A stretch of DNA of 44,856 bases, from contig JALVXB010000013.1 of assembly GCA_027023025.1 (NCBI GenBank), positions 1 to 44,856 of the forward strand. The letters run 5' to 3'. This document shows positions 31,378 to 40,401 of the stretch, in pieces (position 1 is the first letter of the stretch; each line of letters opens with the position of its first letter). The translations under genes were made by a program, and so were the position numbers. The notes below the pieces were generated by a model. The model was not told the DNA's origin and did no database searches. It was given only the letters and a program-made list of their open reading frames with translations. Source of the DNA: Caldisericaceae bacterium. GTDB lineage: Bacteria > Caldisericota > Caldisericia > Caldisericales > Caldisericaceae.

Positions 31378-32481
31378 TTACCTATCAATTTCCGGAGGAC
31401 ATATATCCAAACTTAACAAAATGTGCGATGCATCGGCAAGCCTTGAGCCAACGAGCAACTTCTCTGCAATGGTAAACATGTGCGGCATTGATGCACCACG
31501 CACGGATACTCTGTATGGCCTACCCGTTCCGTCTGACACCATGTAGAAACCGTGTTCACCTCTCGTTGATTCCACTTTTGCATAGGTCTCACCCTCTGGC
31601 ACATACCACTTAAACGGGTTTGGCATCTTCGTCCACACAGGGCCGCTCTTCGGCATCTTCTTTACTGCCTGCTCTATGAGGTTTAGAGAGGTCTCGAGTT
31701 CAAAACGCCTTACGATTGCGCGCGCCCAGGAATCGCCTTCCTCCATAGTAGGAATTTCAAAGTCAAGATACGGATACGCCGCATACGGGTCGTCCTTTCT
31801 CACATCCTGCGCAACGCCTGTTGCTTTGAGAATTGGCCCAGTTGCACCCCACTCGAGTGCCTGCTCTTTCGTCACCTTTGCAACACCCTTTGCTCTGTGC
31901 GCAAACATTGCGTTCTTGAAAAACAGGTTATCGTAATCAATAAGTTTATCCTTCATATACTTCACATAGGAAAGCAGTTCGTCCGTCCATCCCTGGGGTA
32001 AGTCTCTTCGCACTCCACCTGGCCAGACATACATGTGGTACACACGAGCACCTGTAAGCTCTGAGAATAGGTCAATCGCATAGTCCCTGTCGCCAGTTGC
32101 CCACTGGCCAAGCGTGTAAAGCCCAAGTGAGCCTGCGTAACCGCCCATCCATAGGAGGTATGCAGTAACCCTTGCAAGTTCCAGCACGATCGTCCTGATG
32201 TACTTTGCACGCTCAGGAATTTCAACGCCCATAAGGTCCTCGACTGCCATCGAATACGCAGTTTCGTTAATGTCTGGCTCCGGCACGCAGATACGCGGTA
32301 TAAGCGCAAGGTTCTGGATGTAAAGCCTGTATTCCATTAACTTCTCAAACGCTCTGTGGAGATAACCCGGGTCGCCTTTTGCAGAAACAATCGTGTCGCC
32401 TTCAAGTTCGAGGTGAAGCGAAAAATTCCCCGGAATACCCGGATGGTTTGGACCTATAAAAAGTTCGTAACTCTTATTCAT
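31378..32481 (-). CDS. NuoD/MbxL-like large subunit, NiFe ligands reduced to two Cys
   Basis: 367 residues related to the 49-kDa subunit of complex I and the large subunit of group 4 NiFe hydrogenases: FIGPNHPGIPGNFSLHLELEGD, GYLHRAFEKLMEYRLYIQ, and TRGEHGFYMVSDGTGRPYR. Hydrogenases have two CxxC pairs; here they read RICVPE (Cys65, Glu68) and DICPPE (Cys361, Glu364), so half of the ligands are Glu. It is therefore not a classical hydrogenase and resembles Mbx/Mbs-type proteins. The ATG at 32481 follows GGAGG; it overlaps the NuoC-like gene by eight bases. Confidence 0.9.
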   Translation of the reverse strand: MNKSYELFIGPNHPGIPGNFSLHLELEGDTIVSAKGDPGYLHRAFEKLMEYRLYIQNLALIPRICVPEPDINETAYSMAVEDLMGVEIPERAKYIRTIVLELARVTAYLLWMGGYAGSLGLYTLGQWATGDRDYAIDLFSELTGARVYHMYVWPGGVRRDLPQGWTDELLSYVKYMKDKLIDYDNLFFKNAMFAHRAKGVAKVTKEQALEWGATGPILKATGVAQDVRKDDPYAAYPYLDFEIPTMEEGDSWARAIVRRFELETSLNLIEQAVKKMPKSGPVWTKMPNPFKWYVPEGETYAKVESTRGEHGFYMVSDGTGRPYRVSVRGASMPHMFTIAEKLLVGSRLADASHILLSLDICPPEIDR

Positions 32482-32974
32482 CTTTTGCCTCCAATTCCAC
32501 TTCGTCGTGATGTCTGAAAGGCTGGAAGTGTGCATTTACATACTTCATAGAATTGAAGTCCTTTCTTAGTGGTGGAACATCGCCCTTGAAGTTTTCGAGT
32601 ATGAACGGTTTGCCTGCATCTGCATTTCCTTCAACTTTTATACCAAACATCTCTGCAATTTCACGCTCGTAGGCATGTGCAGGCGGATAAATTATTGCAG
32701 CAGTCACAAGTTTAGGATTGTCTCTTGGAATATAAGTCCTTACAATGCAATTCACCTTTTCCCTGTTACTGTAAAGCACATAGAAGACCTCAAACTGTTC
32801 TTCGTTTATGCGGTCAACTGCACTGAGTAAGGAAAGTTGGTTGAAACCGATATTTTTCAGCACATACAGCACAGAGATAAGCTTGTCCTCTTTTACATCA
32901 ACAAATATTCTGTTGTCGCGCTGAACTTTTACATTTACCCCTTCAATGCCTTTTATTTTATCAAGCACGCTCAT
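32474..32974 (-). CDS. NuoC-like 30-kDa subunit (MbxK type)
   Basis: 166 residues. NuoC signature EREIAEMFGIKVEGNADAGKPF and the C-terminal motif DVPPLRKDFNSM. It is the small structural partner of the NuoD-like subunit in the hydrophilic arm. It overlaps the upstream NuoB-like gene by ATGA. Confidence 0.9.
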   Translation of the reverse strand: MSVLDKIKGIEGVNVKVQRDNRIFVDVKEDKLISVLYVLKNIGFNQLSLLSAVDRINEEQFEVFYVLYSNREKVNCIVRTYIPRDNPKLVTAAIIYPPAHAYEREIAEMFGIKVEGNADAGKPFILENFKGDVPPLRKDFNSMKYVNAHFQPFRHHDEVELEAKDE

Positions 32975-33483
32975 CCTAACACCTTCCTTTGATTGTTCTT
33001 ATAAAACTCGTAGTTTTGCTTGTAGCGCTTGTATCCGTCTGCTTTTCCGCTGTCTATGAGGTTCATCAGGTGCTTAAACATCGTAATAATCGCTTCAGGC
33101 CTCGGCATACATCCAGCAATGTAAACATCGACGGGAATGTACGCATCGAGCCTGTTGATTACTGAGTAAGAATCGTAGTAAATGCCGCCATTAATTGCAC
33201 AGGAGCCAAAACCTATTACATACTTTGGGTCAAGCATCTGTTCGTAAACAGTAATAATACGCTTTAGCGTTTTTACATTTACATAACCCGTAACAAGCAG
33301 GATGTCTGCCTGCCTTGGCGTAACATACGGAACGATTCCAAACCTTTCCATATCGTATCTGGAAGTCATCGTAGGAGGAAGTTCCATTGCTCCACAACCC
33401 GTACAGTAGTGCAGCATCCAGAGTGAGCGCTTCCTCAACATATTACTTATTGCTCTATATTGTTCTTCTGTCATTTTATCCAT
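32971..33483 (-). CDS. NuoB-like [4Fe-4S] subunit (MbxJ type)
   Basis: 170 residues. The proximal (N2-type) cluster ligands are seen in HYCTGCGAMELPP, IGFGSCAINGG and IAGCMPRPEAI. It passes electrons to the site in the NuoD-like subunit. GGAGGAG lies six bases before ATG. Confidence 0.94.
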   Translation of the reverse strand: MDKMTEEQYRAISNMLRKRSLWMLHYCTGCGAMELPPTMTSRYDMERFGIVPYVTPRQADILLVTGYVNVKTLKRIITVYEQMLDPKYVIGFGSCAINGGIYYDSYSVINRLDAYIPVDVYIAGCMPRPEAIITMFKHLMNLIDSGKADGYKRYKQNYEFYKNNQRKVLG

Positions 33484-33495
33484 AGCATACTCCTC

Positions 33496-34383
33496 CTATC
33501 TCACGAGCACGATGATAAGGCCCAGCAATGCAAGGATTGTAGGCCATCGCCAGTAAAACCTTACCGCATCGTCCACTCTGAAACGCGGCAAAACTTCGTC
33601 AAAGAAAACATAAATTACAAATATAACGAACATCTTTGCATAGAAGTAAAACAGATTAGATGCACCGCCCATAAACAGGTCAACGAACAGAGCAAGTTCT
33701 ATGTAAATGTGGAATGCATGATTGATCATCAAAAGGCCAAGGTGCTTTCCGCCGTACTCTGCCATAGGTCCCGTTGCAATTTCGTGAGGTGCAACGGCAA
33801 CATCAAACGGATGCTCTCCAAGTGCACCGTAAGTTACGATAAACCCAACAATTGCAGAAAGAGGCAAAAGCCACATTGCCCAGTGTCCACCTGTTTGCAT
33901 CTGCATAATTTTGTAAAGGTCAGTCGTATGGTACTTCATAACGAGCGTAATAACGACGATTACAAACGGAAGGTCGTAGCCGAGCATCAGCGTGAGTGCA
34001 CGCGCTATACCAATTGTGGAGTTCGGGTTTGCACTCTCACCAGCACCAAGTGCCATAACGAGCGAACCAATCACCATAATGTAAAGCAGCGCAATAAGGT
34101 CTGCTGAGCCAGTCATTAGCTTCATGCCCGGAATGGGAATAAAGAATATCACGGTCATTGAGGCAGCAAGTGCAAGAATTGGCCCCAGGTCGTACATAAT
34201 TCCGTGAGAAATGTTTTCCTGTTTGGAAAGCAGTTTAAATGTATCAATTAACGGCTGTATAAATGTCGGACCGTACCGCCTCTGGATTCTTGCTGCAATC
34301 TTCCGCTTAAACATCATAAACGAGACGCCAAATCCGTATGCAAGAAGCGGTATGCCAATTGCAATTAGTATCGTCCTTACCAT
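33496..34383 (-). CDS. NuoH-like membrane subunit (MbxM type)
   Basis: 295 residues with about eight hydrophobic helices. Motifs include KRKIAARIQRRYGPTFIQPLIDTFKLLSKQ, GESANPNSTIGIARALTL and EHPFDVAVAPHEIATGPMAEYGG. It links the hydrophilic arm to the ion-pumping subunits. It overlaps the upstream antiporter-like gene by 7 bases. Confidence 0.93.
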   Translation of the reverse strand: MVRTILIAIGIPLLAYGFGVSFMMFKRKIAARIQRRYGPTFIQPLIDTFKLLSKQENISHGIMYDLGPILALAASMTVIFFIPIPGMKLMTGSADLIALLYIMVIGSLVMALGAGESANPNSTIGIARALTLMLGYDLPFVIVVITLVMKYHTTDLYKIMQMQTGGHWAMWLLPLSAIVGFIVTYGALGEHPFDVAVAPHEIATGPMAEYGGKHLGLLMINHAFHIYIELALFVDLFMGGASNLFYFYAKMFVIFVIYVFFDEVLPRFRVDDAVRFYWRWPTILALLGLIIVLVR

Positions 34384-36257
34384 AATTTGCCTCCTATGAG
34401 CAACACGAATGCAACAATCGTAATTAGCACCACGATGTAAGAACTGTATGTTTCAAGGTTGCCCGTATACACTCTTCTCATGTAATCGCCAAACACTTTT
34501 GTGGCACGCGCCCAGGCCTCGTACATCTTATCAGCACTCCACTTGAAAATGGGATTTATCACTCTGCCGAAGAACATATAGAATCCGTAACTGTAGTTGT
34601 ACTTAGTTTCCGGAGTTACGACCTGTCCTGCAGCGTATGTATCGTACTGTGAAACAAACCTTTCTTTTGGAAGCATTAAGTAAAGAGCAAGCACTACGAT
34701 AAATGCAATAATCAAAACACTCGAGATGTTAATTACCTTAAGTGAACTCATTGCAGTCCCCTGAGGGAAACCGTAAAGAGTGTACTTAATCGGAGTGATG
34801 CCGAGGAATTTTTCTCCCTGCGCAATAACATTCATTGCAAGCCCCGGCCAGATGCCAAACACAATGGTAAGCGCAGAAAGAATCCATATGGGAAGCTGCA
34901 TAAGGAAAGGCACTTCTTTCACATCCTTATACTTTTCAGGAAGCTGTCCTAAAAATACGGAGTGGATAAAACGATATAGGTATAGGAAAGCGCCCGTACT
35001 TCCGACAAACGCCATAATAAGTAAGAATACTTCTTTTTTCTGCAGAAGCGCTTCGTATATCATCCACTTGGAAACGAACCCGTTTAGAGGCGGAACGCCC
35101 GAAAGTGCGACAATACCAAACAGCGCGCCAATAAATGACACGGGCATCTTTTTAATCAGTCCACCCAGTTCGCTCATATTACGCGTGCCCGTTCTGTAAA
35201 TTACGCCTCCAATTACGAAGAACAGCAAGCTTTTGAAAATTGCGTGGTTCAACGCATGGAACAAACCACCTGCAATTCCCAGGGAAGAACCCATTGCAAT
35301 GCCGAGCACCACATAGCCGATCTGAGATATGGAAGAATAAGCAAGCAACCTTTTTGCATCTTCCTGTAAAATTGCGAGGAATGTAGCCAGTACTATAGAA
35401 ATCGCTGCAAGCCATTCCACGATGTAAAGAAGAAGCGGAGTCGGCAAAATCGTAGGTGCGAGTTTTCCAATCAGTTGCACAGACAAAAATCCGTAGAATA
35501 AAACTGTTAATCCGTATGCACCCATCTTTATAAGCACGCCAGAAAGAAGCGGCGAAACAGGTGAAGGTGCTTCAGAGTGCGCATCTGGCAGCCAGGTGTG
35601 AAGCGGCATAACTGCTGCTTTTACGAACAGGCCAATGCCGAAGAGCACGAAGAACCAGATGACGAATGCAGGGGAGGATTGTGAGAGAAGCATCGACACA
35701 TTTTTGAACACGAGGCTGTGCGCACGCCCAAATACCATCGCAATTGCAACGAACATCGAGTATGCACCAATTACACTCATAATAATATACTTGTAGCCTG
35801 CAGTAATTGACTTCTTTCCTCCCTGGATAATAAGGAAGTAGGAAGTCCAGCTCATAAGTTCCCAGAACATAAAGAAGGTGATAAGGTCGCCGGCAAGGGT
35901 AATACCCAGCATCGCGCCTTCGACGAACAACAGTTCCAGATAGTAAAAGTCAAGTCCTTTATGGCCTTCCACATCGTTAATTGAGAACAAAATTACGAGA
36001 AAGGAAATACCCGTTACGATAAAAGCAAAGATCCACGAAATCGGGTTAATCTGCAAAACTAAAACAGAGCCAAAAAGCCTTCCCCACACATAATTTCCTA
36101 CCGTTGTGTTATAGAAAAAGAAGATTTCAATAAACGCAAGTAGAGAAAACAGAATAGCAAATGTGTATCGCACCCATCTGTGTATTTTGCCGCCAAGATA
36201 GGCAAGAATTCCACCGACAAACGGTGTGGCGAGCAATACACCCAGTGACATATCCAT
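34377..36257 (-). CDS. Antiporter-like membrane subunit (NuoL/MbxH' type)
   Basis: 626 residues, many transmembrane helices. Core motifs: TFFMFWELMSWTSYFLIIQG, KAAVMPLHTWLPDAHSEAPSPVSPLLSGVLIK, DAKRLLAYSSISQIGYVVLG and HALNHAIFKSLLFFVIGGVIY, which hold the charged residues used for ion transfer. The long C-terminal part (YAAGQVVTPETKYNYSYGFY onwards) carries an extra helical segment. It is the second of two MrpD-like subunits; two copies are a mark of Mbx/Mbs complexes. Confidence 0.93.
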   Translation of the reverse strand: MDMSLGVLLATPFVGGILAYLGGKIHRWVRYTFAILFSLLAFIEIFFFYNTTVGNYVWGRLFGSVLVLQINPISWIFAFIVTGISFLVILFSINDVEGHKGLDFYYLELLFVEGAMLGITLAGDLITFFMFWELMSWTSYFLIIQGGKKSITAGYKYIIMSVIGAYSMFVAIAMVFGRAHSLVFKNVSMLLSQSSPAFVIWFFVLFGIGLFVKAAVMPLHTWLPDAHSEAPSPVSPLLSGVLIKMGAYGLTVLFYGFLSVQLIGKLAPTILPTPLLLYIVEWLAAISIVLATFLAILQEDAKRLLAYSSISQIGYVVLGIAMGSSLGIAGGLFHALNHAIFKSLLFFVIGGVIYRTGTRNMSELGGLIKKMPVSFIGALFGIVALSGVPPLNGFVSKWMIYEALLQKKEVFLLIMAFVGSTGAFLYLYRFIHSVFLGQLPEKYKDVKEVPFLMQLPIWILSALTIVFGIWPGLAMNVIAQGEKFLGITPIKYTLYGFPQGTAMSSLKVINISSVLIIAFIVVLALYLMLPKERFVSQYDTYAAGQVVTPETKYNYSYGFYMFFGRVINPIFKWSADKMYEAWARATKVFGDYMRRVYTGNLETYSSYIVVLITIVAFVLLIGGKLW

Positions 36258-37744
36258 TATAGCCCTCCTAACACAGAATTAATGTACACGCTTCTTCCAA
36301 CGAGGTCAGCTGCAGCTTTATGAGCAAAGTTGATAACGGGTGTAGGATAGAAACTCAAAACGAGAATGATTACGACGAGGGTAATCGCAGGAATAAGCAT
36401 CCAGGCAGGTGCTTCACGCACTTCCTTTTCTTCTTTTGCTTCTTTAAAGAACATTACCTGCATTACTCTGAAGAAGTATGCAGCTTCTATAAGAGACATA
36501 AACAGCACAATTACGACAAACGCGATAGTATATACATTTACGCGCTCAAGCGTGGCAAAGATAATTTTCAGTTTGCTCCAGAACCCAAAGAACGGGGGGA
36601 GCCCCATTAAAGAGAATGCAGCAATTGCAAACAGGAATGCGCTTAGTTTCATCTTCCGTCCAATGCCTGCAAAGTCGTCTATGTTGCGTGAACCAACAGA
36701 GAAAATGATCCCACCCACGACGAGGAACAGCGTTGCCTTGGCAAGGGAGTGGTTCATCATCTGCAGGAAAGCACCCTGCATGCCATTTATGCTGCCAAGA
36801 GAAAACGCATAAAAGAAAAGTCCTGTCTGTCCAATCGTGGAATACGCAAGCATCCTCTTAATGTCTTTCTGGAAGAATGCCGCAGTTTCACCAAACATCA
36901 AAGTAAGCAAACCAAACAGAATAAGGAATAATATAACCTGATAGTAATTAAAGATCGTAACAGTCACCCTGATAATTCCGTAAATTGCAGCAGTCGTCAT
37001 AATACCTGAAAGGATTGAAGAAACGGACGACGGTGCTGCAGGGTGCGCATCGGGCAGCCAGGCATTCAACGGGAAAAGTGCGCCTTCTATGCCCAAACCC
37101 GTAAATATAAACGCATAAGGCAATAATTTTTGCTTGAATGTGAAACGCATAATCTTTTCTGCAATGTCTGCCATATTCAGCGTGCCGGTTGCAGCATACA
37201 GCATTACCACGCCGATAAGCAAAAGCGAGGCACCGATAGAACCCATAACGAGATACTTGAAACCTGCTTCTGCAGCATCTTTATCCCTGTGGAAGCCGAC
37301 GAGCCCAAATGCTGAAATTGAAGTTACTTCAAATGCAACGAACATATTAAAGAGGTCGCCCGTAACTATCATCCAGGTAATGCCCGTAACGAGAAGGGTA
37401 AACAAAATGTGGAATTTTTCAGCAGGTTCTTCTTTTATATAAACGAGATTGTAAATGGAAACGAGGAAACCCAGAAGTGTAGCAATCAATACGAGGAACA
37501 GGCTCAGTCTATCCACTGCCACATTGATTGCAAACGGTGGCTTAATTCCTGCAGTAGTTGCAATAACGATTCCATTATCTAAAACATCAGGAATCAATTC
37601 AAAAACGACGAGAAGATTTAAACCGAATGCAATCACAGGAATGTACTTTACGCCTTTTTTAAGCCACGGTGCAAGCACTGCTATAAGAAATGCAAAAAGC
37701 AAAGGAATTGCAATCAGTAAAATGGGATTTGCTATGTTTACCAT
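36257..37744 (-). CDS. MrpD-type antiporter subunit (MbxH type)
   Basis: 495 residues. GDLFNMFVAFEVTSISAFGLVG, EGALFPLNAWLPDAHPAAPSSVSSILSG, DIKRMLAYSTIGQTGLFFYA and MMNHSLAKATLFLVVGGIIF are typical MrpD/NuoN blocks. It is a Na+/H+ exchanging subunit. It overlaps mrpC by 7 bases and touches the next gene at one base. Confidence 0.94.
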   Translation of the reverse strand: MVNIANPILLIAIPLLFAFLIAVLAPWLKKGVKYIPVIAFGLNLLVVFELIPDVLDNGIVIATTAGIKPPFAINVAVDRLSLFLVLIATLLGFLVSIYNLVYIKEEPAEKFHILFTLLVTGITWMIVTGDLFNMFVAFEVTSISAFGLVGFHRDKDAAEAGFKYLVMGSIGASLLLIGVVMLYAATGTLNMADIAEKIMRFTFKQKLLPYAFIFTGLGIEGALFPLNAWLPDAHPAAPSSVSSILSGIMTTAAIYGIIRVTVTIFNYYQVILFLILFGLLTLMFGETAAFFQKDIKRMLAYSTIGQTGLFFYAFSLGSINGMQGAFLQMMNHSLAKATLFLVVGGIIFSVGSRNIDDFAGIGRKMKLSAFLFAIAAFSLMGLPPFFGFWSKLKIIFATLERVNVYTIAFVVIVLFMSLIEAAYFFRVMQVMFFKEAKEEKEVREAPAWMLIPAITLVVIILVLSFYPTPVINFAHKAAADLVGRSVYINSVLGGL

Positions 37745-38079
37745 TTCAAACTCCTTATCTTCTTAATGTCAAGTGTTCCGTAATGCCTGTAAAGGATTAC
37801 GACGAACGCAGCAGCAAGGGCAAGTTCTGATGCACCAATAACAATTGCAGTAAGAGTGAGTGCTTGAGGAACAGGGTCAACCATCATCTTTGCAAGAATG
37901 TTTCCTTTCGAAAAAATTGGGGCTGTGCCACCTTTTACATAACCAATGCTCACGATGAGCAGGTTAGTTCCGGAAGCAATAAGGTCAAGCCCAATTAAAA
38001 TTTTGATCAAGTTTTTCTTTATAATAATTGCATAAAGGCCAATTGCAATAAGAAGGAATGCGCCAATGTAGTAAATCAT
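37738..38079 (-). CDS. mrpC: MrpC-like (NuoK-like) antiporter subunit
   Basis: 113 residues with three helices: IGAFLLIAIGLYAIIIKKNL, IKILIGLDLIASGTNLLIVS and DPVPQALTLTAIVIGASELALA, the standard MrpC/NuoK pattern. It overlaps its upstream neighbour by ATGA. Confidence 0.93.
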   Translation of the reverse strand: MIYYIGAFLLIAIGLYAIIIKKNLIKILIGLDLIASGTNLLIVSIGYVKGGTAPIFSKGNILAKMMVDPVPQALTLTAIVIGASELALAAAFVVILYRHYGTLDIKKIRSLKW

Positions 38080-38789
38080 TTTTCACCTCCGCTGCAAACA
38101 GCCTCGCACATCATATCGTCCACAATGCCAGCAAATTCTGATGCTACCTTAAAACCAATCGCAATGTAAATAATCGGTAAAATTCCGGCACTGAAAATCA
38201 TATTGAGTTGCCCTTTGGGTAAGAAGTTAAACAGGAAAGAGTTTCCCTGCGTAAACAGTCCCCAGAGGCCAAGCCCTGCAAATGTAATGCCAGCAATTCC
38301 TTCAACGACTGAAAGTTTACTTCTGTTCACCCTTTCACCAGGGTATGCAAGATAAAGCAAAAGGAATCCAGATGCAATAATTGAGCCTCCCTGGAAACCT
38401 CCGCCCGGCGTTAAGTGACCGTGGATGAAGATGTACGAACCAAATAGAAGAATGAACGGGAAGATAATTCTCGAACCTACGCGCACAACGAAGTTCGGAT
38501 AAACCTGCCTCTCTCTTTTCTTTTTGTCTTCTTCGAGTACATAGAACAGAATTGCGACACCTGTAGCCGCAGCAAACAACACGGTAACTTCTCCAAGCGT
38601 ATCAAATCCTCTGTAGTCAAGCGTTACCGCAGTGACCACATTTGCCGCGCCAGTTTGGTTTATATCGTTTTTTAAGTAATACTTGCCAACTGCCATTTTG
38701 TTTTTTCCGAACGGGAAGGCAGCAAAGAAAAGAATTAGAGACAGAACAATTATGCCGAGAAAAATACCGTATGTAATTTTACGAATCAT
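38076..38789 (-). CDS. Fused MbhE-like and MrpB-like subunit
   Basis: 237 residues. The N-terminal part has DYRGFDTLGEVTVLFAAATG, typical of MbhE/MrpA C-terminal segments; the second half is MrpB, with FIHGHLTPGGGFQGGSIIASG. In many Mrp operons these are separate genes. It overlaps both neighbours by 4 bases. Confidence 0.9.
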   Translation of the reverse strand: MIRKITYGIFLGIIVLSLILFFAAFPFGKNKMAVGKYYLKNDINQTGAANVVTAVTLDYRGFDTLGEVTVLFAAATGVAILFYVLEEDKKKRERQVYPNFVVRVGSRIIFPFILLFGSYIFIHGHLTPGGGFQGGSIIASGFLLLYLAYPGERVNRSKLSVVEGIAGITFAGLGLWGLFTQGNSFLFNFLPKGQLNMIFSAGILPIIYIAIGFKVASEFAGIVDDMMCEAVCSGGEK

Positions 38790-39025
38790 TTTTCTCTCCT
38801 TTCTGTCTTTCTCACGACAATTATATAAATAGCCATAGTAAGTGCAGCACCAATACTCGCTTCTGCCATAGCAACATCAGGCGCCTGCAAAAACAGGAAA
38901 AGAAGTGAGATAATCAAACTTACCGCACCCATCGCAACGACAGCAGCAATCAAGTCTTTGAATTCTATGGAGAGAATTGCAAGAACGATCATCGCAATAA
39001 TGAGCAACCAGGACGCGTATATCAT
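38786..39025 (-). CDS. MbhD-like (DUF4040) membrane subunit
   Basis: 79 residues, three helices. FKDLIAAVVAMGAVSLIISL and LQAPDVAMAEASIGAALTMA match the MbhD domain, which in standard Mrp systems is part of MrpA. It overlaps mrpG by ATGA. Confidence 0.88.
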   Translation of the reverse strand: MIYASWLLIIAMIVLAILSIEFKDLIAAVVAMGAVSLIISLLFLFLQAPDVAMAEASIGAALTMAIYIIVVRKTERREK

Positions 39026-39369
39026 TTCGTTTCCTCCTTTTCACCTTCTCCAAAAAATTCCTTGCCTTTATCAACAATGGTTCTTTTATCAAGTGGTACA
39101 CCGGTTTTATAACCTGCACGCATAAGGGCACTGGAACTAACAGGAGCAGTAAGTAGAATAAATAGTGCAACGACTAAGCACTTCACAAACCACTGCGGGT
39201 ACAGTACGCCAACGCCAAGCACAGAAGAAAGCGCGCCAAGCGTAGTGGACTTCGTAGATGCCTGCATTCTCGTGTAAAGATCGGGCAAACGGATTAAACC
39301 AAATGCACCTAAAAAGAGAAATGCCGCACCAAAGTAAAGAAGGAAGTACCCTATGATTATTTTTACCAT
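39022..39369 (-). CDS. mrpG: MrpG antiporter subunit
   Basis: 115 residues. GLIRLPDLYTRMQASTKSTT is the MrpG signature; three helices follow the usual pattern. The ATG at 39369 follows GAGGGGGT and the mrpF stop by one base; the frame upstream belongs to the end of mrpF. Confidence 0.92.
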   Translation of the reverse strand: MVKIIIGYFLLYFGAAFLFLGAFGLIRLPDLYTRMQASTKSTTLGALSSVLGVGVLYPQWFVKCLVVALFILLTAPVSSSALMRAGYKTGVPLDKRTIVDKGKEFFGEGEKEETK

Positions 39370-39370
39370 A

Positions 39371-39628
39371 TCAGAACCCCCTCTCAATAAACCGCGCAAT
39401 TACGAGGACACCAATAAACGCAAGTAGTCCGTACACGAGTGCAACATCAATGTAGATGTATCGCTGGAAGATCATTGCAAAGAAAACAAACAGTGCAATT
39501 GTGATCGTGGTAAGCACATCCAGCCCAATCACCCTGTTCGTCAGGTCAGGGCCTGCGATCATTCTTACGACTGCCAGAATAATACCCACAGAAACGATAA
39601 TTAGATAGATCCAATTTAGTATGCTCAT
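39371..39628 (-). CDS. mrpF: MrpF antiporter subunit
   Basis: 85 residues with three helices; MIAGPDLTNRVIGLDVLTT is the MrpF motif. It overlaps mrpE by ATGA. Confidence 0.93.
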   Translation of the reverse strand: MSILNWIYLIIVSVGIILAVVRMIAGPDLTNRVIGLDVLTTITIALFVFFAMIFQRYIYIDVALVYGLLAFIGVLVIARFIERGF

Positions 39629-40131
39629 CCGAAGATCTCCTTTAAGAATTTCTCAAACCGCCCGCCAATTTCGCGGGTTGCACCCTCTACAGTTTCTTCC
39701 TTCACATAGATCCAGTGGACAAGTAGCGTGTCGTCTTTGACATCAATAGTCAGTGTGCCTGGAGTAAGCGTAATAGAGTTTGCAAGTGCAAGTTTGCCCG
39801 TGTCCGTCTTGAGGTCTGTATGGACTTCGACGATTCCGGGCTTTATCGGCATACTTGGAGCAAGCACTCTATAAGCCATGTCAAAGTTTGCAAGTATCAT
39901 TTCCCACAAGTAGTAAGGAATGTAGATAGCTAAATACCATAAGCGTTTCGGAGAAAGATGCTTCAAGCCGTACTCACTCAGGTAGTCATAAGTTCCAATA
40001 GCAACGAGCAAAGAGACTATCAAACCTACGATAAGTTCGTCTTTACGAAAAGTTGCAGTTAGAAGAATCCATGATACATAAAGCACGATTACAGCGAAAA
40101 TGTACCTGTTGAATTTCCCTGCCTTTTCCAT
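39625..40131 (-). CDS. mrpE: MrpE antiporter subunit
   Basis: 168 residues: two N-terminal helices, then YIPYYLWEMILANFDMAYRV and NSITLTPGTLTIDVKDDTLLVHWIYV, the MrpE signature. First gene of the 14-gene operon. The ATG at 40131 has AAAGGTGG six bases upstream; the upstream in-frame start lacks a site. Confidence 0.93.
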   Translation of the reverse strand: MEKAGKFNRYIFAVIVLYVSWILLTATFRKDELIVGLIVSLLVAIGTYDYLSEYGLKHLSPKRLWYLAIYIPYYLWEMILANFDMAYRVLAPSMPIKPGIVEVHTDLKTDTGKLALANSITLTPGTLTIDVKDDTLLVHWIYVKEETVEGATREIGGRFEKFLKEIFG

Positions 40132-40190
40132 TTTCCACCACCTTTCATTCGTAATAAATACCAATTCAATTTTAACTTTTTAAAGTGTTC

Positions 40191-40245
40191 AGTCAAGTAT
40201 TTTTTTTCACATTTATTTATTTGTGAACTAAATAAATGCAGTTCA
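40191..40245. promoter_or_regulatory. mrpE-side promoter element with overlapping palindromes
   Basis: TTGACT on minus (40196-40191) could be the -35 box for mrpE, with a weak AAAATT 17 bases on. Immediately upstream are two overlapping inverted repeats: CATTTATTTA (40210-40219) with TAAATAAATG (40229-40238), and TGAACT (40224-40229) with AGTTCA (40240-40245). They are good operator candidates for the adjacent ArsR-type regulator. Confidence 0.45.
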
Positions 40246-40365
40246 TAAAAGGTTTTATACAGATTTTACCATTGCTATAATTTCTATACAAAATCGTAAA
40301 AAACCTCACAAGTACTAATTAGTGTGATATGTATCTAATAAAGTGAAAATTTTCATTAAATACTA

Positions 40366-40393
40366 TTGACAAATTTAAAAATCATTATATAAT
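40366..40393 (+). promoter_or_regulatory. Promoter of the ArsR gene, predicting a leaderless mRNA
   Basis: TTGACA (40366-40371), 16-base spacer, TATAAT (40388-40393). The ATG at 40402 is eight bases after the -10 box and no Shine-Dalgarno site fits between. Confidence 0.75.
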
Positions 40394-40401
40394 CATTTGT
40401 G

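Noticed and set aside
33460-34107. 215-residue plus-strand frame over the NuoH-like gene
   Set aside because: Antisense shadow of a conserved membrane subunit, with biased composition and no ribosome-binding site.
31378-38079. True [NiFe] hydrogenase or complex I
   Set aside because: Only half of the NiFe cysteines are present, there are two MrpD-like subunits plus MrpB, E, F, G homologues, and no NuoE, F or G genes; an Mbx/Mbs-like complex fits better.
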